The notes under the pieces were generated by a model that had not been told where the DNA came from, did not search any database, and was given only the letters and a program-made list of their open reading frames with translations. Positions 1 through 8,370 of a stretch of DNA of 64,000 nucleotides are shown piece after piece (within the stretch, counting starts at the first letter, position 1; every line of letters starts with the position of its first letter). This DNA comes from CALMZY01 sp052033915. GTDB lineage: Bacteria > Verrucomicrobiota > Kiritimatiellia > CAIQIC01 > JAGNIJ01. The stretch is taken from positions 47,120-111,119 of the forward strand of contig JBPOJF010000017.1 in NCBI GenBank assembly GCA_052033915.1, given 5' to 3'. A program made the position numbers and the translations under genes.

Positions 1-433
1 TGGGGATCATGCGCGGATATTCCTCGGGGATGGGTTCCGGCGGAACCTCGCCGTACACGCCGCTGCCCGACGTGAACAGGATCCGCTTCACCCCCGCCTG
101 GCGCATGGCCTCCAGCGTGTTGTGGGTGAGAAGCGTTCCGTTCATGAAATCGATCGCCGGATCCGTCGCCGCCCTCGCGATGTCCGAGTTCGACGCGAAG
201 TGGTACACCACATCGTGGCCCACGATCGCCCCCGCGAGCGCGCTCCTATCCTGCGCGTCCCCCTCCACGATCCGGAGGCGCGGACTTTCAAGGCGGCCGC
301 CGAACGCCCAGCGCCGGCCGGTGCTGAAGTTGTCGAACACCGTCACGTCCGCGTCCGTCGCGTCCAGGAGATGATTGACGAGGTGCGCCCCGATGAAGCC
401 CGCCCCGCCGGTGATGAAGTATTTCGTTTTCAC
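1..433 (-). CDS. NAD-dependent sugar epimerase/dehydratase (partial, 3' end outside window)
   Basis: Extended short-chain dehydrogenase of the GalE / dTDP-glucose dehydratase type, which rearranges nucleotide sugars in the cytoplasm. The protein begins VKTKYFITGGAGFIGAHLVN, with the GGAGFIG Rossmann motif at residues 9-15, and later shows the VVYHFAS stretch expected after the fourth strand. The start is a GTG at 433-431; no ATG fits the fold start. About 144 codons lie in the window and the catalytic YxxxK is beyond the edge. It is divergent from the gene at 731. A second, complete epimerase lies at 8371-9339, so this is one of two such enzymes in the glycan region. The substrate cannot be told from the sequence. 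Confidence 0.8.
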   Translation of the reverse strand, partial: MKTKYFITGGAGFIGAHLVNHLLDATDADVTVFDNFSTGRRWAFGGRLESPRLRIVEGDAQDRSALAGAIVGHDVVYHFASNSDIARAATDPAIDFMNGTLLTHNTLEAMRQAGVKRILFTSGSGVYGEVPPEPIPEEYPRMIP

Positions 434-730
434 AATCGTTCCGCCTCCGGCGGATCCATCCAACGCTTGGAAAAAGTTGACGTCCATTTTCCAAGGATTG
501 GAAGTTTTTGCGAGTCTTTTTCCTCGCCCCGCGCGAAGTCCCGGTCGAAAAATTTTTGATCGTTCGACACGCGAACAACTTTTTTTGCGTTTTGTACAAA
601 AGTTGTTTGACAGCCGCTGAATATTTCGCAAGTTCTTCTGTTGCGCGCCTGATGCGCGTGACGTTCAGGCAAAATGTGTTCCCGAATCGGGATCGGGAAG
701 AGGATTGACCAAACCTCCGGAGGGTCTGTC
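434..730. other. Divergent intergenic region with stacked inverted repeats
   Basis: About 300 bases between the GTG-started epimerase on minus and the plus-strand oxidoreductase at 731. No gene is seen. It holds three short inverted repeats: TTGGAAAA/TTTTCCAA (467-474, 487-494), GTCGAA/TTCGAC (544-549, 563-568) and AACAACTTTT/AAAAGTTGTT (574-583, 598-607). A TTGACA hexamer follows the last one, but without a convincing -10 at the right distance. The region must carry promoters for both genes, which I cannot place. Confidence 0.5.
467..503. repeat. TTGGAAAA / TTTTCCAA / TTGGAA overlapping palindromes
   Basis: TTGGAAAA (467-474) can pair with TTTTCCAA (487-494), and TTCCAA (489-494) can instead pair with TTGGAA (498-503) around a GGA spacer; a T run follows. 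A related form, TCCAA-ACC-TTGGA followed by TGTTTTT, sits at 34920-34940, so the unit is probably dispersed in this genome. Its role (protein-binding site or RNA hairpin) is unknown. Confidence 0.45.
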
Positions 731-1876
731 ATGAAGTGTCTTGTGCTCGGCGGCGGCGGAACAGTAGGGATCGCGCTTCTGTATCTCCTGAAGAAGATCG
801 GCTGGACCGCGTGTGTGGTGGACCCCAAAAAGCCGGCACATTATACGACGCATGAGAAGCGATTGAAGGAAACCCTCCTCGATTGGGTCGAGGAAGCGTA
901 CACCTTCGAGCAACTGGATGCCCGGTTGAATACGGATTCGTTCGACGCCGTGATCGATCTGGCGCCGTCGCTCGACAAGCCGGCGGTCCTCGCCCTCTGC
1001 GACAGACACGGCGTGTCCCTCGTGAACGCCACGATCGCAGCGAGCGGCGCGAGCGTTCCGGCCATGGCGCGGGACTTTCTCAACCGGCGTCCCGCGCTGA
1101 ACAGCAGGCCGCACATCGTCGCGGCAGGCATGAATCCTGGAGCGGTCAACGCCTTCGCGGAAGAGATCATCCAGGCGAGTCAGGAGCAGCCGACGGAGAT
1201 TATCTACTGGGAATACGACGACACAACCCCCCACCATGGCTCGTTTAACAAGCCGTCCATCACCTGGTGCCCCCGCGAGTCCGTGCAGGAGATCGACGAC
1301 GACCCGGCTTTTGAGGTTCTGAAGAAGGACAAAATTCTGCTTCTCGCGACGCCGTTGCAGTATGAAGCGCAGGATTACCGGTCGTGCGGCGCGCCTCTGG
1401 ACCAGCTCCGCGTGCCGTCCGACGGCGAAGCGCTGTTGATCGGCCACGAGGAATGCGTCTTCATGGGATGGCGGCACGACACCGCGTGCAAGTTCATCTA
1501 CGGATTCCACCCCGAGAACATGGCGCTCATGCGCAAGGCCCGAGGCAACCTGAAGTTCAACCTTCTGCGGCAGGCGAAGGACGCCCCTCTGCGCGGCGGG
1601 GACGTCGTCGGCGTGTCGTGCCGTTTCAACGGACTCTGGCGCGGGGCCTACTGCCACCTCGACAACACATCGGCCACCCCGCTGGACAGCAACGCGACCA
1701 GTATTCTCGTGGCTTCCGGGATTGCCGCGGGGATGATCCTGCTGAAGAACAACCAGGTCGCGCCCGGCGTCCACTTGACGCACGAACTGGAAGATTACGT
1801 TCCGGCGTTCCGCTCGCTGCTCCCCGTGTACGACTACGAGATGTCGGCCGAGGAGTTGGAGGAAGCCCTGTCCTGA
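731..1876 (+). CDS. Saccharopine-dehydrogenase / homospermidine-synthase-like oxidoreductase
   Basis: NAD(P)-binding oxidoreductase of 381 residues. The N-terminus MKCLVLGGGGTVGIALLYLL is a Rossmann glycine-rich loop (GGGGTVG, residues 8-14). The middle has GMNPGAVNAFAEE, matching the GxNPGxV stretch of the homospermidine synthase / saccharopine dehydrogenase family, which joins or splits amine substrates through a Schiff base. It is shorter than classical homospermidine synthase (about 470), so the exact reaction is uncertain; a carboxyspermidine- or homospermidine-type polyamine role is the best guess. Start chosen at ATG 731 because GGAGG (718-722) lies 8 bases upstream; an upstream in-frame codon at 674 has no such site. 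It converges with hddA, with only 12 bases between stops. Confidence 0.6.
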   Translation: MKCLVLGGGGTVGIALLYLLKKIGWTACVVDPKKPAHYTTHEKRLKETLLDWVEEAYTFEQLDARLNTDSFDAVIDLAPSLDKPAVLALCDRHGVSLVNATIAASGASVPAMARDFLNRRPALNSRPHIVAAGMNPGAVNAFAEEIIQASQEQPTEIIYWEYDDTTPHHGSFNKPSITWCPRESVQEIDDDPAFEVLKKDKILLLATPLQYEAQDYRSCGAPLDQLRVPSDGEALLIGHEECVFMGWRHDTACKFIYGFHPENMALMRKARGNLKFNLLRQAKDAPLRGGDVVGVSCRFNGLWRGAYCHLDNTSATPLDSNATSILVASGIAAGMILLKNNQVAPGVHLTHELEDYVPAFRSLLPVYDYEMSAEELEEALS

Positions 1877-1888
1877 CTGCGCCGCGCG

Positions 1889-2920
1889 TCACACGCGGTC
1901 GAAGTCGTCGAACGAGGTCATGTCGCTGACCACCTTGGAGCCCTGAAGGGTCGGGAAGAAGCTCACCCGAGGCATGTTGTGCTTCAGCATGAACGCGTCG
2001 AGCCGGCGGCCCTTGCTCGGACAGTACAGCATCAGGAACCCGCCGCCGCCCGCGCCGATGATCTTGCCGCCCAGGACGCCGAAGTCCTTGCGGACCTTAT
2101 CGTAGAGCTGGTCGAGCATGGACAGGCTGATGGCGGCGGACATCTTGCGCTTGAATTCCCAATGCTTGTGCATGAGACGCGCGAACTCGTCGAGGTCGCG
2201 CTGTTCAAACGCCTTCTGGATCTTCCGGCCGATTTCCTTGATGTTCAGAAGGCAGTCGACGACGCGCTTGTGATCCACGCTCTTCTTCTCGCGGGCCGCC
2301 GAATCCTGGTTCTTCAGCACGGCCGTCGCCGAGCGCTGGACGCCCGTGTAGTACATGCGCGCCTTGCTCACCAACTCGTTCGCCATCGGGAAATCCACGC
2401 TTACGGAACCGACCTTCACCTTGCCCTTTTTGTCGATGTCCAGCGTCCGGAACCCGCCGAACGCGGCGATATACTGGTCCTGCTTGCCCACCGGCTCCTT
2501 CAGGATGTTCATCTCGATGCGGCAGGCCTCTTCGGCGATATCGAGGAGCGACGCAGGCTCGCTCTTGTACGCGCGGATCGCGGTGAGCAGGCCGACGAGG
2601 TACGAGCCGGACGAACCGAGCCCGCTGCGCGCCGGCATGTCCGCGATGCTGGTCAGCTCGATGTTCTCGTTCATTCCATGAAGCCGCAACGCCTCGCGCG
2701 CGAGCGGATGCTTGATCTCCTTCACGGAATCCACGGTCTCCACCTGGCTGTACCGGATGACGATCTTGCGGTCGGCCACGGAGCGGCGGTTCAGCGCGAT
2801 GAACATGTACTTGTTGATCGCCATCGTGAACACGTACCCGCCGTGCTGCTCGTAGAAGGAAGGGAGATCGGTGCCGCCGCCGCCCAAAGTGATTCGGAAA
2901 GGTGTCCTGGTGATAATCAT
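1889..2920 (-). CDS. hddA: GHMP sugar kinase, D-glycero-D-manno-heptose 7-phosphate kinase (HddA type)
   Basis: 343-residue GHMP kinase that would phosphorylate heptose 7-phosphate on the route to GDP-heptose for surface glycans. The N-terminus TPFRITLGGGGTDLPSFYE is the typical HddA start; the ATP loop PARSGLGSSGSYLVGL lies near residues 95-110 and the C-terminal GHMP motif GGKIIGAGGGGFLMLYCP near 284-301. Length fits HddA. It is the last gene of a minus-strand run whose previous members are a GmhA-like isomerase and a transaldolase-like protein, which supports the heptose assignment. A 30-base-arm palindromic repeat lies between it and the transaldolase gene. Confidence 0.82.
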   Translation of the reverse strand: MIITRTPFRITLGGGGTDLPSFYEQHGGYVFTMAINKYMFIALNRRSVADRKIVIRYSQVETVDSVKEIKHPLAREALRLHGMNENIELTSIADMPARSGLGSSGSYLVGLLTAIRAYKSEPASLLDIAEEACRIEMNILKEPVGKQDQYIAAFGGFRTLDIDKKGKVKVGSVSVDFPMANELVSKARMYYTGVQRSATAVLKNQDSAAREKKSVDHKRVVDCLLNIKEIGRKIQKAFEQRDLDEFARLMHKHWEFKRKMSAAISLSMLDQLYDKVRKDFGVLGGKIIGAGGGGFLMLYCPSKGRRLDAFMLKHNMPRVSFFPTLQGSKVVSDMTSFDDFDRV

Positions 2921-2936
2921 CGAATCCTCTTTTCTT

Positions 2937-3009
2937 AACCGCGAATAGACACGAATTCACACGAATTTAAAACCCGTTCATTCGTGTCGATTCGTGTCCA
3001 TTCGCGGTT
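2937..3009. repeat. Dispersed palindromic repeat (AACCGCGAAT...ATTCGCGGTT)
   Basis: Two roughly 30-base arms are inverted copies with three mismatches (27 of 30 match), around a short AT-rich centre. It sits between two genes of one apparent operon. Related units with 'ACACG' and 'TTCGTG' steps lie at 54731-54808 and 62665-62743. It is REP- or MITE-like; it may form an RNA hairpin in the hddA leader. Confidence 0.65.
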
Positions 3010-3018
3010 CATCTTCCA

Positions 3019-3756
3019 TTAAATCTTAAAACCACTCTTCCGGGCGTCGTTGTAGAACATCTTCACGGTATCGAGCGAAAAGTCTTCCAGGTTCCTGCCG
3101 AAATTCTTCGCCTTGGCCAGGAGGTCGGGCGTGACGGTGATGATATCGCAGCCGATCGCGTCCGCCTGGATGATGTTCAGCGCCTCGCGCGGGCTGGCCC
3201 ACAGCAGTTCCGCCTTCGGCAGGGCATCGAGGATGCCCCGCGACTCGATCATCAGCGGAATGGGATCGCGGCCCGTGTCGGCGATCCGGCCCGCGAACAC
3301 GGACACGATCGCGGGCGCCTTCGGATTGAGCGCGGCGGCGACCTCCTCGACCTGCCGCAGGGACAGGATCGCCGTAACGTTCAGCTTCAGGCCCTGGCGC
3401 GCGAGGTCTTGGATCAACGGCGCGGCCGATTTCCGCTCCGTGTTCGTCACCGGGATCTTGACGTACACGTTGTCCGCAAGCGCGGCGAGTTTCAGCGCCT
3501 GCTCGCGCATCTCGCCGAAGTCGTCCGAAAACACCTCGAACGAAACGGACAGATCCTTGACCACGCGCAGAACTTCCTCGGCGAACACGAGATAGTTGGT
3601 GATGCCCGCCTTGGCCATCAGCGTCGGATTGGTCGTGAACCCCTTGACGACGCCTTTGTTGTACGCCTCGATGATGGAATCGAGGTCGGCGCCGTCGGAA
3701 AAAATCTTGATGCGGAGGTTCTGCAACGATGGAACGTGATCGGTGGCTTTCATCAT
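3019..3756 (-). CDS. Transaldolase-like protein (TalB / fructose-6-phosphate aldolase family)
   Basis: 245-residue TIM-barrel aldolase of the transaldolase family, which moves three-carbon units between sugar phosphates through a lysine Schiff base. Visible family motifs: GFTTNPTLMAKAG near residues 39-51, the VYVKIPVTN strand with the candidate Schiff-base lysine near residue 98, and LKLNVTAILS just after. Start at ATG 3756-3754 overlaps the stop of the SIS gene as ATGATGA, so the two are probably translationally coupled. In this setting it may supply sedoheptulose 7-phosphate, the substrate of GmhA, rather than serve general pentose-phosphate flux; that is an inference from position. Confidence 0.8.
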   Translation of the reverse strand: MMKATDHVPSLQNLRIKIFSDGADLDSIIEAYNKGVVKGFTTNPTLMAKAGITNYLVFAEEVLRVVKDLSVSFEVFSDDFGEMREQALKLAALADNVYVKIPVTNTERKSAAPLIQDLARQGLKLNVTAILSLRQVEEVAAALNPKAPAIVSVFAGRIADTGRDPIPLMIESRGILDALPKAELLWASPREALNIIQADAIGCDIITVTPDLLAKAKNFGRNLEDFSLDTVKMFYNDARKSGFKI

Positions 3757-4361
3757 GGCTTCGATTTGACGGCGGATTCCCACTTGGTCGCGGCGGCTTT
3801 GAGCTTTGGATGCGTGATCAGCAGATGGCCGACCACGGAATGAAACGCCTCGGTATGCGGCGTGATGTGGTCCGGGTTGACCACCGGGATGATGACGCAC
3901 GCGTCGGCCACCTGCGCGGTGTAGCCGCCGGTGCGGCCGACCACGCCGACCACGGTCGCGCCGACTTCCTTGGCGAGCTTCAGCGCCTGGACCAGGTTCG
4001 GGCTGATATTCCGCTCGGCGTCGCCGCCGCCGACCGAGAGGACGAAAACGACGTCGCCCTGGCGCAGGCGGCTGACCTTGAGCCAGCCCTCGAAACAGCT
4101 CGCCCACCCCTCATCGTTCGTGCGGGCCGTCAGCTCGGACACGTTGTCCGTCGGCGCGTAGGCCTCGAGATGCGCCAGCTTGCGCAGGTCGTTGACGAGA
4201 TGCGTCGCGGACCCGGCGCTGCCGCCGACGCCCAGGACGAACACGCGGCCGCCGCGCTCGCGCGCCGCGGCGAGACAATCCACCATTTTCTCGACGGCAT
4301 CGAGGGGAAGAGCTTGAAGGATGCGGATCGATTCCTGGACAAACGCCTCGCTGAAATTCAT
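3753..4361 (-). CDS. gmhA: SIS-domain sugar isomerase, phosphoheptose isomerase (GmhA)-like
   Basis: 202-residue single SIS domain protein. GmhA converts sedoheptulose 7-phosphate to D-glycero-D-manno-heptose 7-phosphate. Seen: VFVLGVGGSAGSATHLVND (residues 40-58, phosphate-binding Ser loop), VSELTARTND near 94-103, and FVLSVGGGDAERNISPNLVQAL, the second substrate loop. Length fits GmhA (about 190-200). The downstream overlap with a transaldolase-like gene and the nearby heptose kinase give it a coherent heptose pathway. Other SIS sugar isomerases cannot be fully excluded. Confidence 0.72.
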   Translation of the reverse strand: MNFSEAFVQESIRILQALPLDAVEKMVDCLAAARERGGRVFVLGVGGSAGSATHLVNDLRKLAHLEAYAPTDNVSELTARTNDEGWASCFEGWLKVSRLRQGDVVFVLSVGGGDAERNISPNLVQALKLAKEVGATVVGVVGRTGGYTAQVADACVIIPVVNPDHITPHTEAFHSVVGHLLITHPKLKAAATKWESAVKSKP

Positions 4362-4417
4362 GGAGCGATTCTGTTTACGCAGGTCGGAAAGTCAATAAGG
4401 ATTTCCGGCCATAACCC

Positions 4418-6505
4418 TCACGGATTCAGCGTCACACTGACCTCGTAGACAGCAAGCGGGCCGTTGACGCCGTTGGGCGGCGGAAGAACCTGCAAGTCGA
4501 AACGGGACACGCCGGAAGGGAGCACGATATTCGTGACCGTCTCGTTCCGGAACTCAGAACGGAACAGCGCGTGTTCGAGCAAGGTCGCGCCTTTGGCGTC
4601 GGTGATCGACAGTTGCGCGCCGCCGGAAGGGGCCATCGCACTGATCCGAAGCGTGCCGGTCACGGTGTTCTCGCCCACGTTGCCGAGGTAGAGCGAACCG
4701 AGCGACTGGATGACCATCCAGTTGTTCATCTGCTGGTCGCGCGCGTACTGCCAGCCATCCCCGAAGTAGAAGTACAGTTCGCGGCCGTGCTTCCTCGCGA
4801 GAGAGGCCATATCCTCCGGTTGATTCCACGAAATCAGCGTGCGCGACGCGTTGGTCGCGTTCAACTGGACTTCCGACAGCGGGAACGTGCGAAACTGAAG
4901 CAGGCGGTCCCACGCCGGGTCGAGCAACCACTCGTGACGCATAAACAGCTGCTCGCGCGGCAACGATTCCGCACCGGTCTCCGGCGCGAGCAGATCGTCC
5001 GGCGCAATCTCGACGAAATATATCTGCGGAAAGCGCGAGAACAGCGATGCCGCCCGCTTCGGCGGCTGGACGCGATTGTAGTCGTCGCCCGAACTCCACA
5101 CGGCCGCGGATGTCGCCATTCGTCCGGGTGTCGGATAGGCGCTGGGCACGCCACGCATCTCGTAGACATTATAGAACGCGTAGGCGCCGTTCGGCGGAAT
5201 GTTCTTGTTGATCCATGCCGCAATACCTTTGTAGTTGTAGCCGCGAGTTTGCAGCGTACAAACGCTCCACAGCGACGGAGCGAGCCACAGAAGAAGGGGC
5301 AGCGCGATGGCGACGCGGAGCCCGGCCACAGGAACACGCGGGACTTTCACGCTGAACCATGTCACGGCATACTCGATCCCGAGCGCGACGAAGACAATCA
5401 ACAATGGGAACAGCGCGCTGTAGTAGCGGACCTCGAAGCGGCTGACACGGAGCATCCAGCTCTGGATCGCGAAGTACGCCAGCAGTTCGACCGCCAACAG
5501 GATCAGCATCAACCGCTCGGTACGGTCGCGCACAAGACGGATTCCCGCAAGCCCGGCAAGGAGAAAGACCAGGAACGGCGCAATCGTCCATGCGAACTCG
5601 CCCCACCCCATCCGTCCAAGCAGGGCCGGCACAGCAGCCGGCGTGAACTGCTTCGCCAGCGGCGACTCGGTTGTCTCAAACCCGCCGAACAGCCGAAGCA
5701 GGAACGGGAGGAAAACCACGTAAGCGGCGCCCATCAGCACGAGCCAGCGACCGAGCTGTTTCCCTTTCATTCCGGCGGGGCTGAGGAAAAGCAGCAGGAA
5801 CATCAGCACGTTCAGCGGACCGAGGAACAGCAACCCGCTCAGGTGCGACTGGAGAAGCCCCGTGGAGAAGAAAAGGTAGCTCGCGATCAGCCATGCACCG
5901 GCCCGAACCGGCTTAAACTCGCACCGCAGAAGCTCGACACCCGCCCACAGCGTGCCGACGGCGAAAAACATGACCATGCTGTAGTCGTATGCCTCGCGCG
6001 AGTAGAACGAATGAAACACCGAAACCGCGGCGAGGAACATGCACCAGAGGCCCACCGCCCTGTTCTTCAACGACTTCCCGAGCAGGTAGAACAGCGGCAG
6101 GCTGAGCGTGCCGAAAATTGCGAACGGCAGGCGCGCGAGCCACTCCGGCGGGAAACTGGACGTGTAGCCGATCGTCTGAAACACGAACCGCAGGATGAAC
6201 ATCAGCAGCGGCAGGCGGTGGAGCGACGTGAACCGATCGAGTTCCGTGTTGAAGATCGCCGCGTAGCCGGGCTGTGTCGCCGCGTCGCGCACGACATTGA
6301 TCTCGTCGATCATGAACGATGCGCGTCCGAGCCAGAGAAACCGGATCAGCGCGCCAAACGCGAGAATTCCCCAGAACAGCCAACACTCCCGCGCGGTCAT
6401 GCGATCGACCGGCTCCGCGGTTCCTGCACGCGCCGTTTCCGGAAGTACGGAGGACGATACAATCGTCGGGCTCACGTCGCGCGGCTTTGTTTCCTTCTTG
6501 GACAT
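4418..6505 (-). CDS. GT39/ArnT-type membrane glycosyltransferase
   Basis: 695-residue integral membrane protein of the PMT/ArnT superfamily, which moves sugars from polyprenyl phosphate donors to acceptors on the outer face of the inner membrane. After a polar N-terminus come the first helix (CWLFWGILAFGALIRFLWLG) and the acidic loop SFMIDEINVVRDA, where the DE pair matches the catalytic site of the family. Eight or more further hydrophobic segments follow, then a periplasmic C-terminal domain of about 250 residues with no motif I know. Its ATG lies 2 bases after the stop of the Gfo/Idh gene, so it is in the same operon. Confidence 0.75.
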   Translation of the reverse strand: MSKKETKPRDVSPTIVSSSVLPETARAGTAEPVDRMTARECWLFWGILAFGALIRFLWLGRASFMIDEINVVRDAATQPGYAAIFNTELDRFTSLHRLPLLMFILRFVFQTIGYTSSFPPEWLARLPFAIFGTLSLPLFYLLGKSLKNRAVGLWCMFLAAVSVFHSFYSREAYDYSMVMFFAVGTLWAGVELLRCEFKPVRAGAWLIASYLFFSTGLLQSHLSGLLFLGPLNVLMFLLLFLSPAGMKGKQLGRWLVLMGAAYVVFLPFLLRLFGGFETTESPLAKQFTPAAVPALLGRMGWGEFAWTIAPFLVFLLAGLAGIRLVRDRTERLMLILLAVELLAYFAIQSWMLRVSRFEVRYYSALFPLLIVFVALGIEYAVTWFSVKVPRVPVAGLRVAIALPLLLWLAPSLWSVCTLQTRGYNYKGIAAWINKNIPPNGAYAFYNVYEMRGVPSAYPTPGRMATSAAVWSSGDDYNRVQPPKRAASLFSRFPQIYFVEIAPDDLLAPETGAESLPREQLFMRHEWLLDPAWDRLLQFRTFPLSEVQLNATNASRTLISWNQPEDMASLARKHGRELYFYFGDGWQYARDQQMNNWMVIQSLGSLYLGNVGENTVTGTLRISAMAPSGGAQLSITDAKGATLLEHALFRSEFRNETVTNIVLPSGVSRFDLQVLPPPNGVNGPLAVYEVSVTLNP

Positions 6506-6507
6506 GT

Positions 6508-7479
6508 TTAGCGACAGAGGCGAATCCGTTGTACAACATCGAGCGCCGCACAGGCGTCTTCAAGCGTCGCGCCGAATCCTGTTTTCCCTTCGACCGCGGC
6601 CGCAAAGTCCATGAACTCGGCGGCCCACGAGGTGTCTGCGCCCGGAAATTCCCAGGTCTTCGTCTCCGGCGGCCCCATCTGCGGCAACATCTGGGAATAT
6701 GTCAGCCGCTCGACGCCGTAGCTGCCGCCGAGCCCGTCGACTTGGAGTTTGCCGATCCGGCCGTAAATTTCCAAGCTGAACATATTTTTCCACTCACTCC
6801 AGGAGGCGTGGAGCCACGCGGCCTGACCTTGTTTCGTCTTCAGCAGCATGAAGGCGTTGTCCTCGACCGGCATGTCCCAGAAAAACGTCGGCGCATAGCC
6901 CTCGACCGACGCGAAATCGCCGAGGAACCAGCGCGAAAGATCGACAAGATGAACGCCCTGATCGACCGCCTCGCCGCCGCCGGAGATCGCCTCGACGGCG
7001 CGCCATTCCTTCTCATAGCCGATCCGGCCGCCGTGGCCGTACCGGCCGCGGATGAACATCAGCGGGCCGGCCACGCCGCTGTCGATGATCTCCCGGCACT
7101 TGAGGAGCGAAGGGTGAAAGCGATGGTTGAACCCGACACGAACCGTTCGCCCGGCTTTCCGAGCCGCCGCGAGAACAGGTTTCAATTCTTCCGCGTTCCG
7201 CGCCCCGGGCTTTTCGACCAGCACATGCTTGCCGGCCTCCAGCGCGGCGGCGGCGACGGGCGCCAGATGATCGTGCGTCGTCGCGATCACCACGGCATCC
7301 ACATCCCGGCGCTTCAGCACGTCGCGTCCGTCGGCAGCCACGGCACAACCCGGGATGGCCGCGGCGAGTTTTTCCGCGCGCTCACGGACCACATCGGCGG
7401 CACAGATCACCTTGTGCGCGCCGGTGTTCTGCGCGCGCTTCATCCCGATCAGTCCGCAGCCGATGATACCGATATTCAT
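6508..7479 (-). CDS. Gfo/Idh/MocA family oxidoreductase
   Basis: 323-residue NAD(P)-dependent sugar oxidoreductase. The N-terminus MNIGIIGCGLIGMKRAQNTG is the Rossmann loop; HVLVEKPGARN near residue 91 carries the EKP motif in which Lys is catalytic; GEAVDQGVHLVDLSRWFLGD near residue 166 has the Asp/His pair typical of the C-terminal domain. Start is ATG 7479-7477, which overlaps the SDR stop as ATGA. It probably dehydrogenates or reduces a nucleotide sugar or cyclitol for the surrounding glycan genes; the substrate is unknown. Confidence 0.82.
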   Translation of the reverse strand: MNIGIIGCGLIGMKRAQNTGAHKVICAADVVRERAEKLAAAIPGCAVAADGRDVLKRRDVDAVVIATTHDHLAPVAAAALEAGKHVLVEKPGARNAEELKPVLAAARKAGRTVRVGFNHRFHPSLLKCREIIDSGVAGPLMFIRGRYGHGGRIGYEKEWRAVEAISGGGEAVDQGVHLVDLSRWFLGDFASVEGYAPTFFWDMPVEDNAFMLLKTKQGQAAWLHASWSEWKNMFSLEIYGRIGKLQVDGLGGSYGVERLTYSQMLPQMGPPETKTWEFPGADTSWAAEFMDFAAAVEGKTGFGATLEDACAALDVVQRIRLCR

Positions 7480-8351
7480 CGGGAAACGTTCCCCCACGGG
7501 GCGCCGCGGTCCTCCGGGACGATCCGCCGCAGCGTGTAGATGTCGCTCGCGGTCAGATCCTCGCGATGCGTGTGCAGGTCCTGCCACGAGTCCCACACGG
7601 CGCTGATCAAGCGGCCCGTGATCCCGTCGCTCTGAGCCGACGCGAGATACACGCACAGGTTGACGGCGAGATCGAACGAGTCCTGCCCGTCCGCCTTCTG
7701 CCGGCAGACCTCGTCAACGTACTTCTGCCCGAGCGTTTCGACGCCGACCTCGAGAAAATGGTCCACCATCCGCGTCGCCAGCACCCCGGGCGAGACGGCG
7801 TTGACGTCGATCCCGAAACCCCGGACCTCGTGCGCGAGCGTCTCGGTGAAACGAACCACACCGGCCTTGGACGCCGCGTACGCGCTCAACTGCGGAAGCG
7901 GTTTCGTTGCGCCCCCACCGGAGATATTGATGATCTTGCCCGCGCGCCGGCTCTTCATGTGCGGCAGGAACGAAAGGCACGCGAACACGGTGCCGTCGAG
8001 ATTGATCCGGACGGCCTGTTTCCACTCCTCCCAGCTCACGGAATCGATCGTGCCGCGCGGCCCGGCGACGCCCGCGCAGTTGACGAGGATATCCACTTGC
8101 GGAAATTCCTGAAGCGCACGCTTCACGACCGCGCGCACATCGTCCTCGCGCGTCACATCGGCGGTCACGGCCACGATCTTCCGGCCGGCGTTCCGGGCAG
8201 CCTCGAGAGACTGGCGGACCGATTCGAGCCGTTTTCCATCACGCGCGCAGATGAGGAGGCCGGCGCCCTCGCGGACGAAACCCCGGGCGATCTGCTCGCC
8301 AAAGCCCCGGTTGGCGCCGGTGATAACCGCGTATCGTCCTGTGAGCTTCAT
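7476..8351 (-). CDS. Short-chain dehydrogenase/reductase (SDR)
   Basis: 291-residue classical SDR, a cytoplasmic NAD(P)-dependent oxidoreductase. Seen: GANRGFGEQIARG (TGxxxGxG form, residues 13-25), NCAGVAG near residue 92, catalytic Ser in IINISGGGA near 143, and SAYAASKAGVVRF near 156-168 with the YxxxK pair. The C-terminal tail of about 40 residues beyond the fold is longer than usual. It sits between the epimerase and the Gfo/Idh oxidoreductase; the three together suggest conversion of one sugar in several redox steps. Substrate unknown. Confidence 0.85.
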   Translation of the reverse strand: MKLTGRYAVITGANRGFGEQIARGFVREGAGLLICARDGKRLESVRQSLEAARNAGRKIVAVTADVTREDDVRAVVKRALQEFPQVDILVNCAGVAGPRGTIDSVSWEEWKQAVRINLDGTVFACLSFLPHMKSRRAGKIINISGGGATKPLPQLSAYAASKAGVVRFTETLAHEVRGFGIDVNAVSPGVLATRMVDHFLEVGVETLGQKYVDEVCRQKADGQDSFDLAVNLCVYLASAQSDGITGRLISAVWDSWQDLHTHREDLTASDIYTLRRIVPEDRGAPWGNVSR

Positions 8352-8370
8352 AGCGAGTTGGTCGCGCCGT

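Noticed and set aside
4571..6511. 646-codon plus-strand ORF opposite the GT39 gene
   Set aside because: Antisense shadow in GC-rich DNA: Arg/Pro/Glu-rich, no fold or motif, fully covered by a real gene.
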